From Triparma columacea (Eukaryota > Sar > Bolidophyceae > Parmales > Triparmaceae): a DNA stretch of 32,476 nt. The stretch covers positions 22,535 to 55,010 of the forward strand of contig BRYA01000157.1 of assembly GCA_030267965.1 (NCBI GenBank). The letters are read 5' to 3'. The notes under the pieces were generated by a model, which was not told where the DNA came from, did not search any database, and saw only the letters and a program-made list of their open reading frames with translations. Within the stretch, counting starts at the first letter, position 1. Each line of letters starts with the position of its first letter. The translations under genes and the position numbers were made by a program. Below, piece after piece: positions 17,709-27,112 of this stretch.

Positions 17709-20700
17709 TTATTTCTTTTTTGCATTCGCCTTCGCTGCCTCCCTCGCCTTCGCTGCCTTTCTTTGTCTCGCACTCTCGAATCCCTTCTTCTTCTTTTTCT
17801 TCCAGTTCTCCTTCTCCTCTTCCTTTCCCCCCTCAATCTTACTACCACCGCCACTCCCAATCATCCTGATCCTCTCCTCTACCCCCCCCCCCCTCTCCCG
17901 TCCTCCTCTTCCCTCCCCCCAAACCCCTAGCATGACCCGAGGCACGACCTCCACCATATCCTCACCCAGAACCTCGCTCATGGCGAGTCTGACCATGACT
18001 CCTGCAAACGAGAGCGAATTATGGCGGCGGTAAGAGAAGGAGTGGACCAGTATTGCACACCTCGCCTCGTCTAATCTCACCTCCTCCTCCTCCCTCCTCT
18101 TCCACGACGCTCCCGATCTCCCCTTCGTAAGTTCCCCCCAGTATAATCACCATAGTTCCCTTTCCGAGCATGTCCCCAGTTGGGCTCAGGGCCTTTACGC
18201 CGCCCTCTCCCACGCCCTCCCTCACTGATATGATCCTCTTCCTCGCGACCCTTAAGTCCCTTACAGTGTCCCCTAATATAACCAATTTCTCCTCCTCACT
18301 GCATTCTCCGACCCTCCTTACAATGTTGTCTAACTTCCTCTCCCACTTCCCTAGTCCCTTCTCCCACTCCCCCGCAGCCTTCGTCACCTTATCCCCGGCA
18401 GCTTCAATCCACCTCTCTCTCTCGTCTAGCCTCTCCTTAACCTCCTCGAGCCTGGAGACCTCCTCCTCGAATTTCCTTTTTACACCCTCCAATTCATCAA
18501 TGCCACCACCACCCCCACCTCTCCCTCTTCCCTCCTCCAGTAAATCCTTAACCCTACATGCGAGCGAAAAAGTATCGGTGGTTGAGTCGTCGGAGCCCCT
18601 TAATTAATTCATTCATTCATACCCCCTTTTCTCACCTTTCCACGAACCCGTCACCCCAACCTCCCTCCCTCTCTACGGCCTCCAGCCCTTCGCTCGTACC
18701 CCAGACCCCGTAGTTCAACTTCCGGGTAGTCCCCCTTGTGCTCGCGCTCGAAATGTCTGGGTGAGAGTGGCTGAAAACCTTCAGCTGTGAGTGTGTGTGT
18801 TTGGGTGTGTGAGGGTTGTGGGTTAGATAATTTAGTAAATTATATTTGTATCCCCCCTTCCCCCCTCCTCCCTTCTCACATCGTCGTTATGCGTAGTAAC
18901 AACAAATCCCGTCGTCCTATCAGTCGCGTTAACCAGTCCCTCCATAACCGTTCTCCCCACGGCGTACCCCTCATCCTGAGACGTCCCCGTTCCAAGTTCA
19001 TCGATAACAACAAGCTTCGACTTTGTAAAACTCTCCCCCTCCCCCCCGATCGGGTTAAGGATATCACGGTATCTTCGTAGTCTCCATTCCATAGTACTAC
19101 CCTCGCCGATACCGGATCCGTCACCTATGCATGTATGGACATCCCACCATCCTACTTTCAATTTATTAGATGACACATCACAAGGGAAACCAAAACGAGG
19201 TGAAAGAGCTAAGAGACCGAAGGACTTTAATGCTACCGTCTAACGTTTAGGGGGGAGAGAGGAGGGTTAAGGGTTGTGTGTGTGAATGTTGAGTTTTGAC
19301 CTCTTCCTTTTCCCCCCCTTTCTAAGTCTAGGTGATACAATTTTATTCCAGCCTTACCTTGCCCCCCCCATTACTTCCACTAATAGTTAATCCAATATTC
19401 CCTCCTCTATCCTCCTTTCCTTTAAGTTTTAAATCAACTCTAACCCCCTCTGACTTTAGCAGTGGGTGTAAGTACCCTTCAGCTTCTATTACACCTTCGT
19501 TAACAATGTCCGGTAATTTACCCGGGATGTTTGATAATGCGATTAGAAGGTCGAGTGCCTTGATGTATGAAAGTGCGTTTATCAAACTTGAACGAGCGTC
19601 CATAACAGACGTGAATAGAGAGCGTGTTATCGAAGCCTCCAACTCGTCTATCTCATCTTCTACATCCCTCAGCTGGTAACGTTCGTCGTGGTGTAGGGTT
19701 TTGGGATTTACAGGTGTTGGTTATTCTTCTTCACGCTTATATAAAACATCCCCCTCCACTCTCTCACCCCCTTCTTCACCCCCCTGTCGCCTTCCTACCC
19801 GCCCTTACCTTGTCTCTAACAACCCCAATATCCCTCGGTTCAACATAAACGTGTTTCCCCGTCCTACTCCTCCCCTTCGTCCTCCCCACCTTCTTCGCGT
19901 CACCAGGTTTTACCTCCAACACGTACGTACCGAGCACTTTAAACAACTCACTAGAATTGTAGGAGGAGGTGGAGTAACGAGATGCGATTTGATCCATTTT
20001 TGAATTCATCTGTCTAGCAGTGTTGTGTAGCTTGTTAAGCGCGGGGTATAGTTTAGGGTTGAGGTTATAACGTAGAGAAGGAGGGAGAGGAGAACCAGGG
20101 GTAGACGGAATTAGAGTCGAGGTTACACGGGAGATTATTGTGGTACTTAAGGAGGATATTGTGGACTCGGATGATGAATCGATGTACTCTGAACGAACGT
20201 CGGGTAGAAGGGTATGGGAGGTTGTTAAGTACTGCAGGGGAGGAGTTTTGAGGGACGAGGTTTGTGGTGTTGGTTTTTTGTGGAGGGGTTGGTTTTTGAT
20301 GCTGGAATCTTATAGACCGCGATCTCACCTCGCAGAAGTCTGATATCGAGCTGACCATCTTGAGCATGTCTTCGTTGGTTTCTAATTTAGTGTTTGAGGG
20401 GGATAATATATATTGCTGCCAATCTTGCATTGGCATTACAGAGTCCAAGGTGGAGAGGTCAAAGAGGGATGATTTGGGATGTGAGCGGAGCAGGGAGATA
20501 CGGGAGTAACGGAGCTACATGTGGGGAGGGGAGGGGTGACAGTGAGAGAAGTGTTTTCCATTTGGGTGTTCATGTAGGGGTTGCATTTGGTTGTTGATAT
20601 GGGGGTTGGTCAAGTAGTCAATATTGAAAAGTAGTCAATATTCAAGCAGTTGGTATTCATACAGTTAGCACTCAAACGCCACTCAAACGCCACTCAAACA

Positions 20701-21217
20701 GCAATCACGCAGCACTCACCTTTCCAGCTTCAGGGGTTTGGAGGTAAAGACAAGACCATAAGTCAGATGGGGTAGGAGAGTATGGTAGAGAAGATGGTGG
20801 AGAGGATAGTTGAGATGATGGTGTATTGTTGCAGTGTAATTGTATAAGTGACTTTACAAGACTGAGGAGAAAATAAAAAAGAAGGAACGAAGGAGGAAAG
20901 AAGGAGAATGTTAGAGAAAGGATGTATGTATGTATACACTACACGCGCACACACACACACACACACACACATACACATACCATACGCGCACACATCTACA
21001 TGCACACATACACGTACCTTGTTTGAACTCTTGGAAGCAGTACTTGTTGAAAGACTTTAGAAAGATCGAGGTCAGCATAGGACTCGTTTTCAGCCTCTAT
21101 AGGCACTAAATTATGTGATAACTTCAATCTTATGCCATTATTGAGGATTACAAATGGATTGGTTGGTAAAATAAGAAGAATTAACGCTATACAAACGAGG
21201 CCAAAGCCAAGTCTCAT
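17709..21217 (-). CDS. MUTS2: MutS2-type MutS-family ATPase with N-terminal hydrophobic leader
   Basis: Nine exons: 21217-21018, 20861-20720, 20514-20329, 20231-19809, 19672-19358, 19239-18880, 18784-18636, 18553-18081, 18001-17709. All eight junctions keep phase; 846 aa. The Walker A motif GSNGGGKT is split by intron 5 (K|T, about residue 422). Then come a helical lever region, Walker B LVVIDELGTGTS (about 500), the MutS His motif VVTTHND, and KLNYGVWGTSEGL. The part before the ATPase has the MutS2 core with TGKHVYVEP. After it lies a coiled coil (FEEEVSRLEEVKERLDERER), then a small beta region (KGTMVIILGGTYEGEIG), ending in a Lys-rich tail. No C-terminal Smr nuclease domain is visible. MutS2 proteins suppress recombination or sense collided ribosomes; plant and algal forms are organellar. 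The leader MRLGFGLVCIALILLILP fits ER/plastid import, which is inference. Confidence 0.88.
20616..20705. repeat. Degenerate short repeats in MutS2 intron 2
   Basis: AAGTAGTCAATATT occurs twice and CACTCAAACGC twice with further variants, within intron 20719-20515. This is small-scale slippage repeat, not a known element. Confidence 0.7.
20947..20970. repeat. (CA)n microsatellite in MutS2 intron 1
   Basis: About twelve CA dinucleotides, extended by imperfect ACAT/TGTATG units, inside intron 21017-20862. Confidence 0.85.
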
Positions 21218-21299
21218 TCTTTCTTCTTTTTGCTTCTTGCTCAGGGCCGCCCAGGAAATGCCTTGGCTCTGCTTGCTATCTCTTGCACTAAATTTCTCA
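21218..21299. promoter_or_regulatory. 82-bp bidirectional promoter between MUTS2 and SLX9
   Basis: The two ATGs (21217 minus and 21300 plus) are only 82 bp apart and divergent. Transcription of both must start in or very near this stretch. A candidate upstream ATG at 21258 is in frame with the SLX9-like ORF but gives a less plausible N-terminus. Confidence 0.55.
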
Positions 21300-21935
21300 A
21301 TGCCAAAAGCAAATAAAGTCGGAAAGACCCGTCAAACAAGTAAATCAGGTCAATCCTTCACCCCCCCCCCAACCTCCACCTCTAAAATCCCCCAGATTCC
21401 TTCAAAGTCCCTTCCCAATATCGATGGTTCCTCCTCTTCTCCCCCAATCCCCTCATCCTCTGGTTTATCCCGAGGTCAGAAGAAGCGTTTACTGAAACGA
21501 CAGGCGTATGAGAAGCGGATGCAGAGAGTTAACACGTCGCTTAACTTAACTGAACTTAGGGAGAACAAAAAGAAAATTAAGGGAGGGATTATGGATGGTA
21601 TCAAGGACGCTATTGATGAAGTGGACGTTAAAGAAGGTGTGGAGAGTGAAACAAAGAAGAAGGATACTCCCTCAATCCTAATAAACAGCAACCATAAAAA
21701 GCTCGTAGTAGGTGTTAGTGAGGTAACACAAATGAAACTAGTGTTAGAACACCCCGCTTTTAAAAGCAACCCGTTCTCAGCTATTATGACACACTTGAAA
21801 AACGAAGTTGGGGAAGGGAGAGACTGTAGTGGGGATAAACGATTAGGGAAGGGAGGGAAGAAGGAGGGGGGGGAGGGGAAGGGGGAGGAAGGGAAAATGA
21901 AAAGAAACGGAAGCAGGAAACGATTCAATAAATGA
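21300..21935 (+). CDS. SLX9: SLX9-like ribosome biogenesis factor
   Basis: Single exon, 211 aa, starting MPKANKVGKTRQTSK. A Ser/Pro-rich N-terminal third is followed by LSRGQKKRLLKRQAYEKRM and a conserved C-terminal box EVTQMKLVLEHPAFKSNPFS that continues AIMTHLKN. This is the Slx9/FAM207A signature (PaFk-x-nP-x-x-x-I-x-x-hL). Slx9 is a small nucleolar protein of the 90S/pre-40S particle needed for 18S rRNA processing and pre-40S export. The Lys/Gly-rich tail suits RNA binding and nucleolar import. A longer reading frame upstream overlaps the MutS2 first exon on the other strand and is rejected as the start. An AATAAA overlaps the end of the coding sequence (21928). Confidence 0.8.
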   Translation: MPKANKVGKTRQTSKSGQSFTPPPTSTSKIPQIPSKSLPNIDGSSSSPPIPSSSGLSRGQKKRLLKRQAYEKRMQRVNTSLNLTELRENKKKIKGGIMDGIKDAIDEVDVKEGVESETKKKDTPSILINSNHKKLVVGVSEVTQMKLVLEHPAFKSNPFSAIMTHLKNEVGEGRDCSGDKRLGKGGKKEGGEGKGEEGKMKRNGSRKRFNK

Positions 21936-22147
21936 ACATGCACAAAAGGTTTTAATGGAATACGGATGGAGATTTAGGATATTGAAACGATTAAAGGTTA
22001 CGACATCCACATTCTCGTCTTGCTTGCTTTGTGTGTAATAATTTTTAAGATTTTTTGGCCCCTTAATTCCTAACGTTCCGTCGTATAACTTACGTGCTCC
22101 TCACCCTAACCCCTAAAACCAAGAAACCCTGTCGTTCGGCCGATACT
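21936..22147. terminator. Shared 3' region of convergent SLX9 and TRIC-like genes
   Basis: The stop codons (21935 plus, 22148 minus) are 212 bp apart. The AT-rich stretch around 22030-22060 probably holds 3' ends of both transcripts. Confidence 0.45.
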
Positions 22148-23150
22148 TTACTCTGTCTTGATTCTGTGTTTGTTTAGGTCGTAGAGACCGTAGAGGGCTG
22201 TTCCGATAAGGAAGAGAGACACTCCGATCTGAGTGTGTATGTGTGTGTGGGGGGTCACGGTCAGTTATATAGGTAAATAATAGAAGTCGCCTTACCCACT
22301 CCCTCCTCTACTAACCTTCCCATCGATTTCGTTGCCCCCTTTAATAAGCCAGATATGAAACCCGGTCGCTGCCATAAACGCAGTCAAAACGGATGCGTTC
22401 GCGCCGCCTTTTAAAGGCTCGAGACCCTTGGAAAGAGGCATGAACCCACCACCGCAACCACCGATTGTACCGCAGAATATAGGACCGAAGAGAGCGGAAT
22501 CGTAAAATGAGGGAGGGATTGAGGATATGGCTTTTAGGATTACGGAGGTTACAACTGTTGCGCGGTAGGCTTGGAACATTATGGTGGAGAAGAAATGTAG
22601 GAGTACGGACTGACGGTAAACCTCTACAATTTTGGGGAAGGTGTGCTGGAATACATAGACGGCGATAAGGACTGTGATGTTCAAATCGTTGAAGGGGACA
22701 ATGGGAAGATTCAGGAGAGTCGGGACGATTATACCTCCACCGAAGGAACTTATGATTAGGTTGACGAAGGAGTAGAAGGAGGGCTTTGATTCGAGGTCTC
22801 TGCGCTGCCTGGAGAGGTTTACAAACACGTATATGAAGAGACACATCGTCTTTAGCTCAAAACTACCGAGTAATAGAGTCGAGAACTGCGACGGGAAGAA
22901 CGGATCTGGGAGGGAGTGTGGATGTAGAGGATGAGGTGAATGTGAGTTACGTAGAGGATGAGTTTAACATGAGTTGAACATGAGTTGAACATGAGTTGAA
23001 CAGTGAATCAGGTGGCGTCAAGCGACGAGGTGTTCAGATGGAAGGGATGATGAAGGGAGAAATGAGGTCGTTTGGGTTAATGAGAAGGTCAATGTGCTCA
23101 ATAAAAGGTTGCTCACCGTCCATTTCGACTTCCTTCTTTCCAAATGCCAT
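22148..23150 (-). CDS. TRIC-type trimeric intracellular cation channel
   Basis: Exons 23150-23117, 22905-22316, 22228-22148; introns in phase 1 and 0; 234 aa. The N-terminus MAFGKKEVEMD is short and charged. The body is almost wholly hydrophobic with about six to seven membrane segments. The TRIC hallmark glycine motifs are visible: SSFGGGIIVPTLLNLP in the first half and GPIFCGTIGGCGGGFMP in the second, with NASVLTAFMAATGFHIWL between that and the last helix. TRIC channels are homotrimers passing K+ as counter-ion for calcium release from internal stores. The pair of GGG-kinked helices agrees with the 3+3+1 TRIC topology. No KEV-type lipid-binding motif was confidently seen. It shares a 302-bp divergent promoter with the ten-exon gene at 23453. 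Confidence 0.72.
22959..23002. repeat. 11-bp tandem repeat in TRIC-like intron 1
   Basis: Four adjacent copies of TGAGTTGAACA (the first with one mismatch) inside intron 23116-22906. Confidence 0.9.
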
Positions 23151-23452
23151 GATGATGACGTTTTTAATGGGATTTCTCCTTTTCCACTTTCCACCAAAAC
23201 AGGGAAATCAACCAGATTTCTCTCTCTGAGATTTTCTTCTCATCCTCGAGTTCGACCGTAATATTCCTCAGAAAGTCCCAAAGATCTCTCCCGTCGTAGA
23301 GACTGTCCGGATTTGACGCTTACTAGCCTGACAAACCTGAAGTCCCTAGTAGATCCAGTCCAGTTTCCCAAGATAGTTTCTTTGGAAACTGGACTTGGGA
23401 AGGTTTGACTACCTGCGCGCTTTGATACGGCCGCGGTCCTGTTGAAGCTCAA
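23151..23452. promoter_or_regulatory. Divergent promoter region with a perfect 12-bp inverted repeat
   Basis: 302 bp between two divergent start codons. It contains AGTCCAGTTTCC (23357-23368) and its exact inverse GGAAACTGGACT (23384-23395), separated by 15 nt, about 60 bp before the plus-strand start. The stem shares the GTCCAG/CTGGAC half-site with the inverted repeat at 17601-17651. Confidence 0.55.
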
Positions 23453-25926
23453 ATGGTTACGATCGTGGAGGTCGTTGTGGCGGGGGCTATCGGAGGAGCT
23501 GGATGTGCAATCTTATTAGTAGTCGGAAGGTGAGGATCCAGTTCCCAGGGGGGGTGGGGGATGGGGGTGAAGGGCGGAGAGTTGAGGGGGGGGGGACAAT
23601 AGCTAACACTGCACGTCGAAACCGACGCACAAACGACGAACAGGAGACTAGAGATCAACCTTTTGTTTGGGGCAAGGACCAAGTTGGACAAACTGAGGAA
23701 ACGAAATGAATCGGAGGAAGAGCGGGTGAGGTAGAGGTCGAGGGGATGAGGGGGGGGGTGTGGGGGGGGGAGATGAGTTCGGGAGTAACATTCCAATTAC
23801 TACGAGGAACCCCACCAAATGAGTCAGACCCGTAGCTGTACCAACGTCACTAACCCCCTGAACCCCTGAACCCCCACCCCAGCTTCGACGAGCCCTGCGA
23901 TGGGAAACGTTGAAACTATACGCCTTCGGTGCGGCGGAGGTGTTCGATGTGATATCCGACTGGATATCTATCCTGAAGATGAGGAAGGAGAACGAGGAGG
24001 ACGAGGACGAGGACTACGGGTTGGAGGTCAAAATTTATAGCTTGTTAGGAGGGTGTTCGCTTTTCGTGGCGTTTTATGCGCTCGTACAACGGGCGGGAAT
24101 TCAGCAAACGATCAATGAGCAGGTGAGAGCTTGGAAGGGGGCAATTAACGTATTATATGTTTAATGTTTAGGGCATCAGAGCTCCTACGGACACCACCCT
24201 CACACTCTCACACCCTCGCAGATACATAACGAATACGTGTCCTCTCTCAAGGTTGGGGGGGACATCAAGGATGCTAGAAAGGCGCACTTCAGGAGGGCTT
24301 CGACGGGATCCATTCTTACAGCAAAACGCAGAAATTCTATGGAGGGGGACGCGCCGACAAAAGAGGGCAAAGGTAGCACGGAAGCGACAATACTGACGTC
24401 AACCGCATCGACAACGGCGTCAACAACGGCGACGAGCACGGCGGGATCATCAGATGCAACGTTATCAAATGAAATGCAGAAAAGAGAGGTGAGAGCAGGG
24501 GTGGCTCTGGGATGGCTCCGGGATGGTCCCCTCGGGGATGGTCCCCTCGGGGATGGCTCGGGGATGACTACAGGGGCTTACGGGAGGGGGCGCTACTTTT
24601 TCATTTAGGGGTTAGGCTTCAAATTTTCTCTTGGTGGGAACCCAAAGCTCACACCCCACCCGGTCTTCCTCCTCTCGCGTACAGACTGAAAGGGTTAAAG
24701 CGTTAACGCTGGATAAGGAGGCAATGGCTAAGGCCAAGGTGAGAATAGACGGGAAGAAACATAAATTAATGAACGACGCCGCGTCGTCGACCCCTAACTC
24801 ATCCTCGACACCCTCAGGAGTACGCGTACCTGGAGAGGCAGATGCTCCTCTTGCAGATATCGGCCTTGCTGCTATTCGTCGAGGTGAGGTCAAGGGGGAA
24901 AATTTGTCCTCTTGTGATACTTGGCTGGATGTCGGTTTGTGGATGCTTTCGCTTCGCTCCTCGCTCAAACCTTTCACGTCACATTCATTTTCGCTGCCCA
25001 CTTCGCATGTATCAGGACCTCCCGTCCATTGTTATCAACGGGGTTGTCTACATCCCCTCTGGAGACGTGCCCGTTGAGGCAATGGTATCCACTGCGGTGT
25101 CCCTCCTGGTCATCGGGTACAAGGTGAGGATCGCCCAACTTGCTCTTTTGTTCTCTCCACCCCTCCCACCCCTCCACCCCCACCCCCTCGCTCACCTGCA
25201 TCACGATTCTCGCTTTTTCCAGGTTTCAATATTTGACAAGCTCAGGCTCATGAAAAAACGGGAGGAGGACATCGAAACGTTCTTCAAGACCTTGAGCGAA
25301 AGCCAACTAAAGGATGCCAAGGTGAGATGGACCATATTAGAAGCAAAGCTGTGAATTATATGTTCAGCAAGCACAAGACTGTACCTCTAATCGGTGCACC
25401 CCTCCTTCATCTTTCGCAGCTCAAGGTGATGGAAGAACTTCAGAAGGCAACCGTGGCTGTTCCTCTTTCCAAAAGGGTTAGGTCGAGTGGACGCAGTCAA
25501 AATAGTACCAGGGGACGAATGAGCCTCACGCGTTCCAAGAGGGCAGGGGGCAAGAGAGACCTCGAAAGGTCCATCCGAGAAAGGTAAGAACGATGGTCGA
25601 GAAAAGGGACGATTACCATTACTCTGCACGTCGCAAGTTCCCTCGGCATAACCTATACTAACAATATCCCCCCGTTGCGCTGCAGTGGGAGAGAGTCCAG
25701 CGAATATAGAAACTCGAGCAGCAGAAATGATAGCTTGAGAAATAGCAGTGTCGCCCCCGTTGCAGGCGCAGCCAAGTCGAGCCCAGGGCACAGGTCGAGG
25801 CAAATGACAAGATCTTTTACAAAGAAGATGGTGACCGGATTGAAGGAAGTTGCGAACATTGCCAAAAAAAGTGTGAGCTCTCCAGAGTCAAGGGGAAGTA
25901 GCCGCGATTTGAAAATTAAGGGGTGA
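23453..25926 (+). CDS. Unknown ten-exon membrane protein with D-(V/I)-x-(S/T)-D segment
   Basis: Exons 23453-23529, 23644-23725, 23883-24122, 24222-24488, 24685-24738, 24818-24883, 25016-25123, 25223-25321, 25420-25583, 25686-25926. Nearly every donor is GTGAG, and phase is continuous at all nine junctions; 465 aa. An N-terminal membrane segment (VVVAGAIGGAGCAILLVVG) is followed by a charged helix, then LRWETLKLYAFGAAEVFDVI, SDW, an acidic patch (EEDEDEDYG) and a membrane segment (IYSLLGGCSLFVAFYALVQ). A Thr/Ser/Ala-rich loop follows, then QMLLLQISALLLFVEDLPSI and AMVSTAVSLLVIGYK, and a long basic Ser/Arg tail. No family was recognised with certainty. The arrangement resembles the membrane part of the START-module protein at 27113 and of large algal membrane-protein families. 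Confidence 0.72.
24510..24562. repeat. 15-bp GC-rich tandem repeat in intron 4 of the ten-exon gene
   Basis: GGATGGTCCCCTCGG occurs at 24521-24535 and 24536-24550, with degraded copies either side, inside intron 24489-24684. Confidence 0.85.
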
Positions 25927-26214
25927 CGCGAAACTGTGTTCGAACAACTCTGTCAAACTAACTTGGAGGTATGGTGATGGCATTTTAGTGGAATTAACTA
26001 CAACCCTGTGCTATTGTTGCTGTTCATCATTATCTGTGGTTTTCCCGAATAAGAATATTGACAACTGTTACGCTCTTAACGAACAAAGACTACGTTTGTT
26101 TGGCATAACAAAAATCGCCCTTGCTCGCAACATTTTTCAAAAGTCTTCTAAATTCTTTACTGTTTTCAAAATATCTTTGTATTAGTATCAAGACTTTTCG
26201 ATTGATTCAACAAT
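25927..26214. other. Intergenic region with no gene
   Basis: Downstream of the ten-exon gene. AT content rises gradually, with no coding pattern. It probably contains the 3' end of that transcript. Confidence 0.5.
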
Positions 26215-26237
26215 GTACAAAAAATTATATAGCAAAA

Positions 26238-26462
26238 TATTTTACACCTGAGAAATTTCAAATATTTATTTAGGTAACATAAGAAAACGATAGTATTCAA
26301 AGTAGTATATATTTGAGATAATTGCATATATCAAGTTACATTTGAGACATTAATAAAATTATATTCTTGAGATATCAAAACAAGTTTTATATTATCATAT
26401 ATACTACATTAGTTTGTAATATTGATTAATGATAACAATATATATTTGGTAGGTGTAAAATA
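26238..26462. repeat. AT-rich island bounded by a 12-bp inverted repeat
   Basis: TATTTTACACCT (26238-26249) is the exact inverse of AGGTGTAAAATA (26451-26462). The roughly 200 bp between are extremely AT-rich, unlike the rest of the window. If the outer TA on each side is a target duplication, this would fit a tiny Tc1/mariner-type MITE with 10-bp ends. A matrix-attachment or replication-origin-like AT island is an alternative. Confidence 0.45.
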
Positions 26463-27112
26463 GACAATTCAATTTTTCCGATTTTCGATTTGCAAGTGCA
26501 CATCCTTAACCACAAAATTAATCTAGTGTACGACTACCTAACACCAAATTAAGAGCACCTCAGCTCTTCTCGACATCGAACTCGACGCAAAACCTTCATC
26601 GTTGAAGCGAAACTTCCCCTAGGCCTCCCCCAACACTCCCCCCTCGCCGCAACTGCTCTTACTGGTTTTGGTAATCTCCCCCAATAGGACCTCTCGCACC
26701 CCGTAACTCACCTTTTGCATTCATCTACGACTCCTACCAGAACCTCATTGCATATTTGACTCACCTGCCGTCCAACAACCACAACATTGTCCACCCTGAC
26801 CTGAGCCCTCCTGCTCCAGGCTCATTCCTCCGCATATTCGTCAAGGTAAGTGACGCAGAGGGGGTGGGGGGGGTAATATGACGAGAAAGTGATGCTTCGA
26901 GGCCTTCGCAAACCTTTTCATTGTGGAGACCAATGGTGGAAGAACACAGCAGATGGCAAGATTGTTGGGTACAAGGAGGCCTTGTTGGCAATTTCTTGGA
27001 ACTGGTCGTAAATAACACACGAAGCTCGACTTACCTTTCACTAAGCTCACCGAATCCGTTTATCTACCCTGACGCACCATTATACAGCAAGAAAGCCAAT
27101 TTGAGTGTCAAA
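26463..27112. other. Upstream region of the START-module gene; possible exon-like fragments
   Basis: About 650 bp. A plus-strand open stretch at about 26672-26845 reads FAFIYDSYQNLIAYLTHLP and ends in SFLRIFVK followed by a strong donor GTAAGT at 26846. It could not be joined in phase to the frame starting at 27113. The 27113 frame itself is open back to 26882, with another ATG at 26933. This may be a 5' leader, an unannotated first exon, or a gene relic. Confidence 0.35.

Noticed and set aside
21132..21299. Longer N-terminus for SLX9
   Set aside because: It overlaps the first MutS2 exon on the opposite strand; homologs start near the Lys-rich MPKANK.
26761..27018. Minus-strand 85-aa frame
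   Set aside because: No start context, domain or splice partners; composition is like the surrounding non-coding DNA.
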